Below, one piece after another: positions 1 through 10,357 of a DNA stretch of 64,000 nucleotides. The stretch comes from Motiliproteus sp. MSK22-1 (GTDB lineage: Bacteria; Pseudomonadota; Gammaproteobacteria; Pseudomonadales; Balneatricaceae), in contig NZ_MIEQ01000024.1 of NCBI RefSeq assembly GCF_001968815.1, forward strand, positions 62,001 to 126,000. Reading direction: 5' to 3'. How positions within the stretch are numbered: the stretch's first letter is position 1; each line of letters opens with the position of its first letter. The notes under the pieces are model-generated. The model was not told the DNA's origin, did no database searches, and saw nothing but the letters and a program-made list of their open reading frames with translations. A program made the translations under genes and the position numbers.

Positions 1-917
1 GATTGCTACCTGATGCAGCAAACCGGTTGGGTCTATTGCCCGGTACGCCGGTTGTCGCCGGTGGTGTCGATGCTGCAATGGCAACGCTGGCTGCGGGTGT
101 AGTTGAGTCCGGTAATCATGTTGCGATGATCGGAACCAGTATGTGTTGGGGGTTTGTCAACAAACAGACAGATGCTCGCAATGGTCTGATCAGTATGCCT
201 TACGTGCACAACGCAAGCGAGGATCTCTATATCTTTGGTGGCGCGATTACGGCTGGCGCATCGGTCAGTTGGTTTCGTGATCAGTTTTGTTCAGCAGAGC
301 AACAGGCCGCCAGCCTTTTGCCCGAAATTGATGTACATGAGCTTATGGAGTTAGGGGCAGCTAAAACTCCGGCAGGCGCAGATGGTCTGCTTTTTCTTCC
401 TTATCTGATGGGCGAGCGCAGCCCTGTATGGGATGCAAAAGCTTCCGGGGCTTTTGTGGGTCTTACGCTCTACCACAGCAAGGCTCATTTGTATCGCGCA
501 GTACTTGAGGGGTTAACCTTTGCTCTGCGCCACAATATGGAATGCGGCAAGCTTGGGGCGATCAGTCTGGACCCGGAATTGATAGTGGTTGGTGGTGCGG
601 CAAGCTCTGATCTGTGGATGCAGCTTATCGCTGATATCACCGGCTACCCTGTGTTGACTATTGAGCAGGAGGTTGAAGCACCCCTGGGGGGGGCTTTGCT
701 GGCAGCGCTGGCTATTGGTGAAATCGCCAGTATTAATGAAATTCACAACTGGCGAACCCTGGAATCCCGTGCCGTTCCTGATCCAGCGAATAAGGTGATG
801 TATGACCATATGTTCGAGCAGTACTGTGATATTTATCAAGCACTTAAACCAAATATGCATGCTTTGAGCCATCGTCAGGGTTTGCTGAGTAATGATTCCA
901 GGCAAGCTGAACCTTAA
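1..917 (+). CDS. FGGY-family carbohydrate kinase, 5'-truncated
   Basis: C-terminal 304 residues or so of an ATP-dependent cytoplasmic sugar kinase. The gene enters from beyond the left edge, so its start and N-terminal lobe are missing; bases 1-2 belong to a broken codon. The FGGY C-terminal fold shows in order: GGVDAAMATLAAG, the glycine/threonine loop IGTSMCWGF, the LPYLMGERSP motif, and the nucleotide-binding VVGGAASSDLWMQL segment near residue 195. It lies 24 nt before a HAD phosphatase and then transaldolase and transketolase, which points to entry of a pentulose or polyol-derived sugar into the pentose phosphate pathway. The family covers ribulo-, xylulo- and glycerol-kinases, and the substrate cannot be read from this half of the protein. 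Confidence 0.85.
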   Translation, partial: LLPDAANRLGLLPGTPVVAGGVDAAMATLAAGVVESGNHVAMIGTSMCWGFVNKQTDARNGLISMPYVHNASEDLYIFGGAITAGASVSWFRDQFCSAEQQAASLLPEIDVHELMELGAAKTPAGADGLLFLPYLMGERSPVWDAKASGAFVGLTLYHSKAHLYRAVLEGLTFALRHNMECGKLGAISLDPELIVVGGAASSDLWMQLIADITGYPVLTIEQEVEAPLGGALLAALAIGEIASINEIHNWRTLESRAVPDPANKVMYDHMFEQYCDIYQALKPNMHALSHRQGLLSNDSRQAEP

Positions 918-941
918 TCAAGCCAACTATCGAGTGTAAGT

Positions 942-1601
942 ATGAAATACGCAATTTTTGATATGGACGGGCTGCTGATTGATTCCGAGCCGCTTTGGCA
1001 AAAAGCCGAGCAGGAGATTCTGCTGGAGCAATATGGCCTTGAATTAGAACTGGCTGAGGTTGCACGGTATTGCGGTACCAGTACCAGAGAGTTTGCCAAT
1101 ACAATGGCTCGTATCCATCCAGAGGCCTTGATAAAGCCGGATGAACTTCGAGAGGCTATTTTCGATACCATGGGGGCAAGAATTCATCAGGCGCCCTTGA
1201 TGCCGGGAGCTGAAGAGTTACTTCAGTGGCTTTTACAGCAGAGTATCGGTTTGGCGATAGCCTCTTCATCGCCATTGTTGTTTATCGAATCCGTCGTCAA
1301 AAAATATGATCTACCGGTGCAGGTGTTTGCATCTGGTATCGAAGTTCCTCGCTCCAAGCCGCATCCTGCGGTGTTCGAGTTGGCTGCCCACAGGCTTGAT
1401 GCTTTTCCCTGGCAGTGTCGGATCTGGGAAGACTCGGTGAATGGGCTGATCGCTGGCAAGGCCGCTGGGATGGAAGTTGTGGCTGTGCCGGGCTTAGCTC
1501 ACCCTCGGCCTGAACAGTTTTCCATTGCCGATCATATCCATCGTAACCTCTATGAAAGTTTGGATAGCTTGCAACAGGTTGCTGCAGAATCCATTGAATA
1601 A
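942..1601 (+). CDS. HAD-superfamily sugar phosphatase (HxpB/YniC-like)
   Basis: 219-residue soluble hydrolase that removes phosphate from a small sugar phosphate. HAD motif I is at the N-terminus (FDMDGLLIDSEP, with nucleophile Asp7 and acid/base Asp9), followed by an alpha-helical cap of the beta-phosphoglucomutase/YniC type, motif II in IASSSPLL, the motif III lysine in SKPHP, and motif IV in WEDSVNG. E. coli HxpB acts on hexitol and 2-deoxyglucose phosphates and has the same DMDGLLIDSEP start. Here the gene sits between a sugar kinase and tal/tkt with gaps of 24 and 15 nt, so it is very likely in the same operon and may detoxify or recycle a sugar phosphate of that pathway. The substrate is inferred. 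Confidence 0.85.
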   Translation: MKYAIFDMDGLLIDSEPLWQKAEQEILLEQYGLELELAEVARYCGTSTREFANTMARIHPEALIKPDELREAIFDTMGARIHQAPLMPGAEELLQWLLQQSIGLAIASSSPLLFIESVVKKYDLPVQVFASGIEVPRSKPHPAVFELAAHRLDAFPWQCRIWEDSVNGLIAGKAAGMEVVAVPGLAHPRPEQFSIADHIHRNLYESLDSLQQVAAESIE

Positions 1602-1616
1602 TACTTAGGAAGTACC

Positions 1617-2585
1617 ATGCCCAGTTTGTTAGAGCAATTAAGACAATACAGCACCTTGGTGGCCGATACGGGGGATCTTGATGCTATTCGCCGATTTGTA
1701 CCCCAGGATGCGACCACTAACCCCTCTCTGATTTTAAAGGCGGTGCAATCCGGCCAGTACGAAGCGCAACTTAGGGATGTTCTCACTACTGTCCGATATT
1801 CTGGAGGTAACCTGGATCAAGCAATTGACGAGGCCTGTGACCGTTTGATTGTGGTTATGGGAACTCAAATTCTTGGCTCCATACCTGGTCGAGTCTCTAC
1901 CGAAGTGAATGCTCGGTTGTCCTTTGATCGGGATGCCAGTATCGATAAAGCACGCTATTTAGTGAGGCTTTATGAGGAGGCTGGTATTAGCCGTGATCGT
2001 GTTTTGATTAAACTGGCTGCCACCTGGGAAGGTATTCGTGCAGCTCAGGCTCTGGAGCGAGAGGGTATCCAATGCAACCTGACCCTGATTTTCAGTTTTG
2101 TTCAGGCTCGTGCTTGCGCTGAAGCGGGGGTTTACCTGATTTCCCCGTTTGTGGGGAGAATTCTGGACTGGTACAAAAAAAACAATCCTTCGAAAAGTTA
2201 CCAGGCTGATGAAGAACCTGGAGTGTTATCTGTTGCTAATATCTATCAATACTTCCGCCGCCACCAGTATTCAACCGTAGTCATGGGTGCGAGCTTTCGC
2301 AATGTCGGTGAAATTCTGGCTTTAGCAGGTTGTGACCGTCTCACGATCAGTCCCGCGCTACTTGAGGAACTTGCTAACACCGAAGGTACTGTTGAGTCAC
2401 AGCTAAAGGACTGTGGGGAGTATTTGTCTGTACCAGAGGTTCTTTCTGAATCTCAGTTCCGCTGGCAGCTAAACGAGGATGCTATGGCAACAGAAAAACT
2501 TGCCGAGGGTATTCGCGGTTTTGAAGGGGATCAGTTGCAGCTGGAAGCTATGTTAGCAGAGCGCCTGGAGGGTTGTGTTAAATGA
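1617..2585 (+). CDS. tal: Transaldolase
   Basis: 322-residue transaldolase, which moves a dihydroxyacetone unit from sedoheptulose-7-P to glyceraldehyde-3-P in the non-oxidative pentose phosphate pathway. The Schiff-base lysine is Lys132 in [11 protein letters not shown], the same number as in E. coli TalB. The N-terminal DATTNPSL motif and the [11 protein letters not shown] segment are intact. Length is normal for the long TalA/TalB class. The start is the ATG after AGGAAGTACC. The stop overlaps the transketolase start as ATGA, so the two are translationally coupled and the two enzymes of the pathway branch are made together. Confidence 0.97.
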   Translation: MPSLLEQLRQYSTLVADTGDLDAIRRFVPQDATTNPSLILKAVQSGQYEAQLRDVLTTVRYSGGNLDQAIDEACDRLIVVMGTQILGSIPGRVSTEVNARLSFDRDASIDKARYLVRLYEEAGISRDRVLIKLAATWEGIRAAQALEREGIQCNLTLIFSFVQARACAEAGVYLISPFVGRILDWYKKNNPSKSYQADEEPGVLSVANIYQYFRRHQYSTVVMGASFRNVGEILALAGCDRLTISPALLEELANTEGTVESQLKDCGEYLSVPEVLSESQFRWQLNEDAMATEKLAEGIRGFEGDQLQLEAMLAERLEGCVK

Positions 2586-4612
2586 AATCTGTCGAAACTA
2601 TTGTGCCACAAAATCGTCGTATGTTAGCCAATGCTCTGCGAATGTTAAGTGTGGATGCTGTGCAGCAGGCAGGATCCGGGCATCCAGGTGCCCCCATGGG
2701 GATGGCTGACATCGCCGAAGTACTTTGGCGAGATCACCTGCAACATAATCCGGCTAATCCGCAATGGGCTGATCGTGACCGTTTTGTGCTGTCGAATGGT
2801 CACGGTTCAATGCTGTTATACAGTCTGTTGCACCTTAGCGGCTATGATTTGCCCATAGAGGAGCTGAAAAGCTTCCGCCAACTGCACTCCAGAACCCCAG
2901 GTCATCCAGAATATGGTTATACGCCGGGTGTGGAGACTACTACCGGTCCACTAGGGCAGGGATTAGCGAATGCTACTGGCCTGGCGCTGGCAGAAAAAAT
3001 ACTGGCTGCTCAATTTAATCGCCCCGGTCACGAAGTGGTTGATCACTATACCTATGCCTTTGTTGGAGATGGATGCCTGATGGAGGGAATCTCCCACGAG
3101 GTATGCTCTCTGGCTGGTACCTTAGCTCTCGGCAAATTGATTGTGTTTTATGATGACAACGGTATTTCCATAGACGGAGACGTTGAGGATTGGTTCAGCG
3201 ATGACACTGCGGCGCGTTTCGGTGCCTATGGCTGGCAAGTGATCGAAGATGTGGATGGTCATAATGCTGAGGATATTGAGGGGGCTGTGCAAAAGGCTAA
3301 GCAGGATACTTCTCGACCCTGTTTGATCTGCTGCAAAACGACTATTGGTTTTGGTTCACCCAACAAGTCTGGCAGTCACGACTGTCATGGCGCACCTCTG
3401 GGGGAGCAGGAAGTTGCTGCGACACGGATGCAGCTGGATTGGGATTATGGACCCTTTGAAATACCTGATGCGATTTACGCGGACTGGGATGCGCGAGAGA
3501 AGGGCGCTGCGCAGGAGGAGTCCTGGCGATTGCGGTTTGAAGCCTATCGGGAAGCTTATCCGCAGTTAGCCGCGGAGCTGGATCGTCGTCTGCAAGGTCA
3601 GTTACCATTGGACTGGGATCAACGGCGCGATGAACTGCTACGTCATTGCCAGTCTGAAGGTCGCTGCCTGGCCTCTCGTAAAAGTTCTCAGGAGGTGTTG
3701 GAAGCACTTGGGCCCATATTACCGGAACTTCTTGGCGGATCGGCAGATCTTGCCCCATCTAATCTGACGCAGTGGTCAGGGTCCGTTTCAATATCGGCGG
3801 ATGAAAGCGGTGGTAATTATATTCACTACGGTGTCCGTGAATTCGGCATGAGCGCGATGATGAATGGCCTGTCACTGCATGGTGGCTTTATCCCTTATGC
3901 GGGCACCTTCCTGATGTTTATGGAGTATGCTCGCAATGCCGTGCGGATGGCGGCGCTGATGGGGATTCGCAATATTTTTGTTTATACCCATGATTCCATT
4001 GGGCTGGGGGAGGATGGTCCTACCCACCAACCAGTGGAACAGATAGCAAGTTTGCGTCAGACTCCTAATATGGAGGTATGGCGTCCTTGTGATGAAACTG
4101 AAACCGCTGCTGCCTGGTGTGCGTCGCTTGAGCGTGTCGAGGGTCCGAGTGCCTTGGTGCTCTCACGTCAGAATTTACCAGCAGTGCCTCGTAATGAATT
4201 ACAGCTGCAAGCTATCAGTCGAGGTGGTTATATCCTGCGGGATTGTACCGGAACTGCACAGTTGATTTTATTGGCGACCGGCTCTGAAGTCTCACTGGCA
4301 CTGGCCGCAGCTGACCGTCTTATGGCGACGGGGGTTTCTGTTCGAGTGGTGTCATTACCTTGCCTGGAGCGTTTTGAAAAACAAGATAAGGCTTATCGTG
4401 ATGCTGTGCTTCCAACAGAGGTGCGCGCCAGGTTTGCAATTGAGATGGCACACCCGGAAAGCTGGCATCGCTATGTCGGGCTGGATGGTAAGGTTCTGGG
4501 AATGAGCACCTTTGGGGAGTCAGCTCCTGCTGGAGAATTGATGAAGCACTTTGGGTTTACGGTCGAGCAGGTGGAAGTAATCGCCAGGGAAGTACTGGCT
4601 AACGTTGAATAG
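2582..4612 (+). CDS. tkt: Transketolase
   Basis: 676-residue thiamine-diphosphate enzyme that transfers a two-carbon ketol unit between sugar phosphates. Visible are the N-terminal [10 protein letters not shown] loop (residues 31-40), the ThDP/metal signature starting at [12 protein letters not shown] near residue 165 and ending in DDNGISIDG, the pyrimidine-domain [15 protein letters not shown] motif, and a C-terminal transketolase domain. Length equals the bacterial norm (about 665). It starts inside the tal stop codon. It is the last gene of the operon; a hairpin follows about 25 nt after the stop. The catalytic parts look complete. Confidence 0.97.
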   Translation: MKSVETIVPQNRRMLANALRMLSVDAVQQAGSGHPGAPMGMADIAEVLWRDHLQHNPANPQWADRDRFVLSNGHGSMLLYSLLHLSGYDLPIEELKSFRQLHSRTPGHPEYGYTPGVETTTGPLGQGLANATGLALAEKILAAQFNRPGHEVVDHYTYAFVGDGCLMEGISHEVCSLAGTLALGKLIVFYDDNGISIDGDVEDWFSDDTAARFGAYGWQVIEDVDGHNAEDIEGAVQKAKQDTSRPCLICCKTTIGFGSPNKSGSHDCHGAPLGEQEVAATRMQLDWDYGPFEIPDAIYADWDAREKGAAQEESWRLRFEAYREAYPQLAAELDRRLQGQLPLDWDQRRDELLRHCQSEGRCLASRKSSQEVLEALGPILPELLGGSADLAPSNLTQWSGSVSISADESGGNYIHYGVREFGMSAMMNGLSLHGGFIPYAGTFLMFMEYARNAVRMAALMGIRNIFVYTHDSIGLGEDGPTHQPVEQIASLRQTPNMEVWRPCDETETAAAWCASLERVEGPSALVLSRQNLPAVPRNELQLQAISRGGYILRDCTGTAQLILLATGSEVSLALAAADRLMATGVSVRVVSLPCLERFEKQDKAYRDAVLPTEVRARFAIEMAHPESWHRYVGLDGKVLGMSTFGESAPAGELMKHFGFTVEQVEVIAREVLANVE

Positions 4613-4636
4613 GGGCTACTGAGCGTAAAAGTATCA

Positions 4637-4661
4637 GAGGGGAATCAGGCTGATCCCCCTC
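4637..4661 (+). terminator. Hairpin after tkt
   Basis: Inverted repeat GAGGGG-A-ATCAG / CTGAT-C-CCCCTC with a single A/C mismatch, 24 nt after the tkt stop. No clear T-run follows, so this may be a transcript-end stabiliser or a weak terminator. Confidence 0.45.
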
Positions 4662-4739
4662 GGCGTCTGACCAAAGCTGCAAGATCACCAATGCAGAGTG
4701 CAAGAGATAATCTTACTAACAAGTGACAAACTTACAACA

Positions 4740-4767
4740 GGGAACGACTGGGGATGTAGTCGTTCCC
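4740..4767 (-). terminator. Hairpin terminator for fhs
   Basis: Perfect 10-bp stem GGGAACGACT / AGTCGTTCCC with an 8-nt loop, 11 nt beyond the fhs stop. The minus strand after it is only moderately U-rich. It separates the convergent tkt and fhs genes. Confidence 0.55.
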
Positions 4768-4778
4768 GGAATTGCCTG

Positions 4779-6485
4779 TCAGAACAGACCGATGACATTC
4801 CCTGTTTCGTCGTCAATATCAATTACCTCAGCAGAGGGTTTTTTAGGTAGCCCCGGCATTGTCATGACATCGCCTGTCAGCACAACGATGAAACCCGCAC
4901 CGGCAGCCAGACGAACTTCACTGAGCGGAACGTCAAAGCCTTCAGGCCGTCCCCGCAGTCCAGGATCAGTCGAGAATGAATACTGGGTCTTAGCCATGCA
5001 AATGGGCAGGTGACCATATCCACCTTCCTGAAGGGCATGGATTTGATCACGTAGCTTCTTATCAGCGGTAATGTCGTTCGCACCGTAGATTTTTGTCGCG
5101 ATAGTCTTGATCTTGTTCCACAGGCTCATATCGTCTTCGTACAAGTAATTGAAATCAGTCGTGTGATTTTCAATTTGATCAACCACTTCGTGAGCAAGAT
5201 CTATTGCTCCTGCACCGCCATTTGCCCAATGGTCACAAGGGATGACCTTAACGTTCAGGTAGTCACACTTGTCTTGAACAGTCTTAACTTCGTTATCTGT
5301 ATCGGTAACGAATTTGTTGACAGCCACAACAACAGGAAGCCCAAACTGGTGTATGTTCTCAATATGCTTTTTAAGGTTCTCCACACCTCTGGAGACAGCC
5401 TCACAGTCTTCTGTACCCAGATCCTTAAGCTCGACACCACCGTGAAGTTTCAAGGCGCGAATTGTGGCAACAAGAACAACGGCATCAGGAACCAGGCCTG
5501 CCTTTCTGCACTTGATATTGAGGAACTTTTCAGCCCCCAGATCTGCGCCGAAGCCAGCTTCAGTTACCGTATAGTCTGCGAGTTTCATGGACAGCTTAGT
5601 GGCACTGACGGAGTTGCAACCGTGAGCGATATTGGCAAAAGGTCCGCCATGTACGAATGCGGGCGTACTTTCTAATGTCTGTACTAAGTTAGGCTTGAAA
5701 GCATCTTTCAGTAGCACGGTCATAGCGCCGTGAACATTCAGTTCTTTGGCAGTAACCGGCTTTTTGTCGTAAGTCTGGGCAACAACGATATCACCCATTT
5801 TCTGCTTCAGCTCTGCAAGACTGTTAGCGAGGCAGAAAATAGCCATAATTTCAGAAGCAACAGTAATATCAAAGCCACTTTCACGAGGGATTGAGTTACC
5901 AGGGCCACCTAAGCCCAGATTTATCTGGCGTAGTGCACGGTCATTCATATCCATGACTCTGCGCCAGGTGATTCGACGAGGATCAATATTCAGCTGATTC
6001 CCCTGGTGAAGGTGATTATCCAGTGCGGCTGAGAGTAAGTTATGGGCAAGGCCAATGGCATGGAAATCACCGGTAAAGTGCAGGTTGATTTCTTCCATCG
6101 GAATGACTTGTGAGTAGCCACCACCGGCCGCGCCACCTTTCATTCCAAAGCAAGGGCCCAAAGAGGGTTCTCGGAGGCAGATAGCGGATTTTTTACCAAT
6201 TTGAGTTAAAGCATCGCCAAGACCGATAGTGGTTGTCGTCTTTCCCTCACCTGCGGGTGTCGGATTTATTGCTGTAACCAGTATCAGTTTTCCATTAGGG
6301 CGGTGCTGAACGCTTTGGATAAAATCGAGGCTCAGTTTAGCCTTATCCTTGCCATACTGTTCAATTTCACTTTGAGGAATATCCAATTTCTCCGCAATTT
6401 CCTGGATCGGTTTTCCAGTTGCTTCGCGGGCTATTTCGATATCGGACAAGTGTTTTTTATCGCTCATTTCTTTATTCGCCGTCAT
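4779..6485 (-). CDS. fhs: Formate-tetrahydrofolate ligase
   Basis: 568-residue cytoplasmic enzyme making 10-formyl-tetrahydrofolate from formate, ATP and THF. The P-loop-like [13 protein letters not shown] is at residues 74-86, the FTGDFHAI motif follows near residue 137, and [15 protein letters not shown] and the C-terminal [14 protein letters not shown] motif are present. Size is typical (about 555) plus a short N-terminal tail; a second possible start is Met7. Monocistronic, convergent with tkt. Fhs is patchily distributed in gammaproteobacteria, so its presence suggests an extra formate-driven C1 supply next to folD-type routes. Base composition matches the neighbours. Confidence 0.96.
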   Translation of the reverse strand: MTANKEMSDKKHLSDIEIAREATGKPIQEIAEKLDIPQSEIEQYGKDKAKLSLDFIQSVQHRPNGKLILVTAINPTPAGEGKTTTTIGLGDALTQIGKKSAICLREPSLGPCFGMKGGAAGGGYSQVIPMEEINLHFTGDFHAIGLAHNLLSAALDNHLHQGNQLNIDPRRITWRRVMDMNDRALRQINLGLGGPGNSIPRESGFDITVASEIMAIFCLANSLAELKQKMGDIVVAQTYDKKPVTAKELNVHGAMTVLLKDAFKPNLVQTLESTPAFVHGGPFANIAHGCNSVSATKLSMKLADYTVTEAGFGADLGAEKFLNIKCRKAGLVPDAVVLVATIRALKLHGGVELKDLGTEDCEAVSRGVENLKKHIENIHQFGLPVVVAVNKFVTDTDNEVKTVQDKCDYLNVKVIPCDHWANGGAGAIDLAHEVVDQIENHTTDFNYLYEDDMSLWNKIKTIATKIYGANDITADKKLRDQIHALQEGGYGHLPICMAKTQYSFSTDPGLRGRPEGFDVPLSEVRLAAGAGFIVVLTGDVMTMPGLPKKPSAEVIDIDDETGNVIGLF

Positions 6486-6861
6486 GTTGGGAGCCTTGTT
6501 ATTGGACTTGAGCAGTATATCAATTGAGTCGAGTCTGCTTGGTTAGTCTATAGCGACACTCACCTATCGATACGCGACAGGCAGAGGATCCAGATCTGTT
6601 CTAAATGATATTTCTAAATAAAACACTGGTGAGGAATGGCGGATTGGATCGAATGTCTGTGACAGGTTTTCTGGATTTTGCCCGGTCATGACGTGCGAGC
6701 GATAATCGATCGGGGATATTAAATTATGTCCAGGAATAGTCTCGATGGATCACACTCAAACTATTATCATCAGAGTGCTGTTTGTAACCAGCAACTTCCC
6801 GGAAATCTCTTAGGAATCCGGCAATGCTCTCTTGCTGATAAAATTCTTACCTGGAAAATAA
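6486..6861. other. Gene-free divergent promoter region fhs / exonuclease
   Basis: 376 nt between two divergent genes. It must contain both promoters, but I see no convincing -35/-10 pair or operator. No open frame here looks like a protein. Confidence 0.5.
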
Positions 6862-7491
6862 ATGATAGAAAAAGCCCATAGCAGAAACGCAGATTCCCTT
6901 GTTGTGCTTGATTTTGAAACTACAGGACTTTCTCCCAATAGTGGAGACAGGGCCATTGAGATTGGTGCTGTATTGATAGAAGGAGGTCGAATAGCAGATC
7001 GTTTTCAACAATTAATGAATCCTGGGCGACAGGTGAGTCAATTTATTTCGCAATACACGGGTATTACTAATGCTATGTTGCGAGACGCAGCTCCTTGCGA
7101 GATCGTTATGAATGAATTTGCAGACTTTATCGAGGGTCATAATTTAGTTGCCCACAATGCGTCGTTTGACCGTTGTTTTTTGGATGCAGAACTACTGCGA
7201 ATAGGACGTAATTATAGCGGTGGGTTTGCCTGTTCCATGCTTGCTGCCCGTCGCCTGTATCAGGATGCTCCGAATCATAGATTGAGCAGTTTGGTTGCTT
7301 ACAAACGACTCCCTACCGACGGTGTGTTTCACCGTGCATTGGCAGACGCGGAAATGACAGCGCATCTTTGGTTACAGATGTTGGAGGATATCGGGCAAAT
7401 CTATGGATATCAGGATGTACCTTTTTCCCTTATGCAGAAGCTGACGCGTACCAACAAAAAAGCAGTTGCAAAGCTGTTGTCCTGTAAGTGA
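6862..7491 (+). CDS. DnaQ-like 3'-5' exonuclease (DEDDh)
   Basis: 209-residue stand-alone exonuclease of the DNA polymerase III epsilon family. Exo I is LDFETTGL (Asp17, Glu19), Exo II is NASFDRCF (Asp103), and Exo III is HRALADAEM (His157, Asp162), the complete DEDDh set. There is no polymerase-binding C-terminal extension as in true DnaQ, and no dnaN/rnhA neighbour, so a repair or RNA-processing exonuclease is more likely than the replicative proofreader. The start ATG follows a weak purine stretch. It is monocistronic and followed by 650 nt of gene-free DNA. Confidence 0.88.
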   Translation: MIEKAHSRNADSLVVLDFETTGLSPNSGDRAIEIGAVLIEGGRIADRFQQLMNPGRQVSQFISQYTGITNAMLRDAAPCEIVMNEFADFIEGHNLVAHNASFDRCFLDAELLRIGRNYSGGFACSMLAARRLYQDAPNHRLSSLVAYKRLPTDGVFHRALADAEMTAHLWLQMLEDIGQIYGYQDVPFSLMQKLTRTNKKAVAKLLSCK

Positions 7492-8141
7492 CTGGTTGGC
7501 GCCCCGCTAATAAGCGTGGTCAGTACAATCTTAAATCAAAAGGCTTGCCGATAGATCTGACCGGTGCCTTGGTCTGCTGTCGGTTTACAAAATACATATG
7601 TAAAAATGGTAGGCCTGAAAGGAACAGCAACATTAGTTATAGAAGTTTTAGCTCTTATGATAAAACAAGTTATACACAAGCCATGGTTGTTGAGGTACAG
7701 CTAGCGAGTTTTCCATTAAAGGTCAATGCGTATTTCTTCATGTAATATATTGAAAATTATATCTGTTTGTTTTTATTGAATAATTTTTTATTTCAGATCA
7801 AACTTTAATCAACTATCTAAAAATCCCATAAGTGCTGGCCAGGGATGGCTTTATGCAGAATTTACACACAGAGATACCCACAGTTTCTGTGTGTGGGTAT
7901 TGGTAGATTATCTGTGTGTCGACCCCCGTTGATTAAAAGTGGCGGTTGGCGGTTCTTCATCCTCACCACAGAGGTGATCGATCAGGGGGAACGGTTGAAA
8001 AAGGCCTGGTGTTGTCAAAGCTCAAACAGCATCCCGATAGCCGGTTCTGTAGTGGAATGACTTTTTTATGTTCGAAAAACGGGGTTATGGGGCACTTTTA
8101 GAAAATTCAATAATCTCAGATGAATAGAGGATTTACTATAC
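7492..8141. other. 650-nt gene-free stretch with a dyad
   Basis: Two open frames exist here but neither shows a recognisable protein, a good ribosome site or plausible composition. The stretch holds a perfect 9-bp inverted repeat (ATACCCACA / TGTGGGTAT) at 7874-7900 with a 9-nt loop, in a tract rich in CACA/TGTG repeats. I can assign no function. Confidence 0.5.
7874..7900. repeat. Perfect 9-bp inverted repeat
   Basis: ATACCCACA at 7874-7882 pairs with TGTGGGTAT at 7892-7900. No T-run follows on either strand, so it is probably not an intrinsic terminator. It could be an operator or an RNA hairpin. Confidence 0.5.
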
Positions 8142-8750
8142 TTGGATTCAGTGGAATGTGCGAAAGTGGCTGAATATATGCTATATAAAGGTATGGTTGT
8201 CAGTATTTTGAGGTTAAATAAAACAGGGCTTCCCCTGTCATGGCTCTCCCGCGAAGAAGCCGCCACGCTATATGTTAAAGAGCAGGTAGTATGGAGCTTG
8301 GGGGACGAACAGTTTCGTCTCCATGGCGGGATCAATCGGTGTGGTGAGCGCTCGTATTTAGATGTAGCACCAATCATCGCCTGTGATGGTTCGGTTCGCA
8401 GCCATCCGTTTGCGCCGACGTTGAGTAATCGCTTTTTATTCCGTCGTGATGGTCATCGCTGCATGTATTGTGGCTTTCAATTCAGTGACAGTCAGTTGAC
8501 CAGAGATCATATTATTCCAAAAGTTCAAGGTGGTGCCGATTGTTGGAACAATGTTGTAGCGGCATGTCAGCGGTGTAACCACCATAAGGGTGGGCGCACA
8601 CCCGAACAAGCGAGTATGGAGCTGTTAGCTGTTCCTTTTGAACCTAATCTATTTGAATTTATGTATTTGGCTAATCGTCAGATACTTGGTGATCAGATGG
8701 AGTATTTGCAGTCTCGTTTTTCTGGACAGCGTATATGGGAAGCTGCCTGA
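8142..8750 (+). CDS. HNH endonuclease family protein
   Basis: 202-residue protein with a C-terminal HNH nuclease domain. Zinc ligands Cys107-x2-Cys110 and Cys142-x2-Cys145 frame the catalytic Asp122-His123 (RDHIIPK) and the Asn-rich WNNVVAACQRCNHHKG stretch. The N-terminal part (VLRLNKxGLPxxWLSxEEA-like, residues 20-60) is the usual lead-in of a widespread chromosomal HNH family whose biological role is not settled. I chose the TTG at 8142 because AGAGGA lies about 10 nt upstream; ATGs at 8178 and 8193 are alternatives closer to the family start. No toxin, restriction or phage genes are adjacent, so a DNA repair/housekeeping nuclease is as likely as a defence role. Confidence 0.85.
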   Translation: MDSVECAKVAEYMLYKGMVVSILRLNKTGLPLSWLSREEAATLYVKEQVVWSLGDEQFRLHGGINRCGERSYLDVAPIIACDGSVRSHPFAPTLSNRFLFRRDGHRCMYCGFQFSDSQLTRDHIIPKVQGGADCWNNVVAACQRCNHHKGGRTPEQASMELLAVPFEPNLFEFMYLANRQILGDQMEYLQSRFSGQRIWEAA

Positions 8751-8880
8751 TAAGAACGTCTTGTTTTTGGTACGCACATTGTTTATCAGACTCGAGCCCC
8801 TAACTGCGGCGTTTGTTATTTGATGTGGAGGCAGCACCCTGGGAGTGAGGAAAGCTGAGATTAGCCTCCTGAAAAACCTT

Positions 8881-10203
8881 TTAATGCAAGGACTGCCCCA
8901 TTTGGCGGTATTGAGCGATAAGTCCTTTCCAGTCCTTGATTCTCTTGTCTATTCCCAGGCGCTGCAAGTAGCTTTTAGATAATCGATTGCTAAGATCCGT
9001 GTTCATACCGTTACTGGTTGCTGGAATGACTGCATCAGCGATGTGTACAGCGGTAAGAGGACTGAACTCTGTGTCAGCTGAAAGTTGAGGTGTGTGATGA
9101 AGTAGCGCCACCTCCACAACAGGATTGGGTAGATTCCATTTATTTAGCAGATAAGCTGCTGCTTCACCGTGATAAATTCCCAAGAGCTGTTTTTCCGCAC
9201 AGCAAATACCTATTTGATGTTCGGTCGCGTGTTTCATTACGCTCTGGTAGTGGGCGGGATCTCTGGATGCCAGGATTAGATGACCGATATTGTGGAGCAG
9301 GGCAGCTAAAAAAGCCTGATCTTGTACAATTTTGCTGGCTTTTTGTTCAACACAAAGCTGGTGTGCCAGTCGTGCGACTAACAGTGATCGAAGGTTCATA
9401 TGTTCAAATGAAAATAGTGACCATGATCCGTTTTGAGGGTATTTATGGGTAAGGTGCCCTGATAGGGCCAGTGCCCGAAGATGCCTTATCCCTAGTAGTG
9501 TTACAGCATCTTTTATATTGCTGATCTGACGACGAAGTCCGAAAGAAGCCGAGTTAACCAGCTTCAATATGGTCGCCACCAAAGCAGGATCCTGGCTGAC
9601 GATATGGCTGATCTGGTCAGTGCTACTCTGTTCAGAGCCCAGCAGGCTGTTTAGTTTTTCATAGATTGCCGGCGGAGTTGGCAGCTGACTATCGGTGTGC
9701 AGATAAGACTTTATTGCTTGCTTATTCAGCAAACGGTTTATTTTAACCAAATACTCTAGGGTTCGCGCAGTCTCTTCAATTGTTGAGTGATCAGAAAATA
9801 CCTTATGAGCATGGTTCAGTGACAATTCATGCTGTTGTTCACTCATCGGCATTCCCGGTAGCTGAACTCTAACAGCTATGGGTTGCAGAGCGCGAGCTTT
9901 GACCAAACATCGCCAGCTCTGGTGAATATGTTGTGAAGAGACTATTGCAATAACGTGATAGCGGGATTGCTCAAGAAAACTGAGCATACTTTCTACATCG
10001 TCAGTTCTAAGGATGTCCCAATGCCGACCAGTCTGGTTAATTTTACTTTGCCAGTCGAAATAAATACCCTCGGTATCCAGCATGAGGACTTTTAATCCGC
10101 ATTTCTGTTTGCCGACGCGAGCACCAGCGTCGGGCGATCCTGTCACTTGGGGATCAGGGATGGGAATTATTATATCCTGCTTGTCGATTGCTCCGGCGAC
10201 CAT
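8881..10203 (-). CDS. HDOD-domain signalling protein with degenerate receiver domain (copy 1)
   Basis: 440 residues from the ATG at 10203; the frame stays open to a TTG at 10290, but that extension has no counterpart in the neighbouring paralogue. The N-terminal domain looks like a response-regulator receiver (LKVLMLD at the first strand, then alternating helices and strands), but the phospho-acceptor Asp at the third strand is replaced (IAIVSSQ) and the switch Lys is replaced (FSDH), so it should not be phosphorylated. The C-terminal two thirds is an HDOD domain (QLPTPPAIYEKL, VNSASFGLRR, LLHNIGHL, HGEAAAYLLNKW, LLHHTP). HDOD proteins lack the HD-GYP catalytic pair and act as scaffolds in regulation. 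Tandem with a close paralogue at 10358-11593. Confidence 0.85.
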   Translation of the reverse strand: MVAGAIDKQDIIIPIPDPQVTGSPDAGARVGKQKCGLKVLMLDTEGIYFDWQSKINQTGRHWDILRTDDVESMLSFLEQSRYHVIAIVSSQHIHQSWRCLVKARALQPIAVRVQLPGMPMSEQQHELSLNHAHKVFSDHSTIEETARTLEYLVKINRLLNKQAIKSYLHTDSQLPTPPAIYEKLNSLLGSEQSSTDQISHIVSQDPALVATILKLVNSASFGLRRQISNIKDAVTLLGIRHLRALALSGHLTHKYPQNGSWSLFSFEHMNLRSLLVARLAHQLCVEQKASKIVQDQAFLAALLHNIGHLILASRDPAHYQSVMKHATEHQIGICCAEKQLLGIYHGEAAAYLLNKWNLPNPVVEVALLHHTPQLSADTEFSPLTAVHIADAVIPATSNGMNTDLSNRLSKSYLQRLGIDKRIKDWKGLIAQYRQMGQSLH

Positions 10204-10357
10204 ACTCACAGCCTGAACTATTTCATAGAAACCTGTCTGGATATTACAGCCATAACGAAAAGTATAGCTGCTTTTCAGATGCGAGAGCAACGAAGGGCTG
10301 TGGGGTCGTTCAGGGATCCTGATTCGGAGCTATCTTGATCCCGGTGGTTCTCAGTGA

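Noticed and set aside
3342-3758. 138-codon open frame on the minus strand
   Set aside because: Antisense to a conserved part of transketolase, with no ribosome site or family likeness.
5163-5675. 170-codon open frame on the plus strand
   Set aside because: It lies entirely antisense to fhs, whose protein is complete and conserved; its own translation resembles no family.
7488-7745. 85-codon frame overlapping the exonuclease stop
   Set aside because: The GTGA overlap looks like coupling, but the protein has no recognisable motif and odd composition.
7845-8060. 71-codon frame before the HNH gene
   Set aside because: It runs through the inverted repeat and CACA/TGTG tract; no ribosome site and no family likeness.
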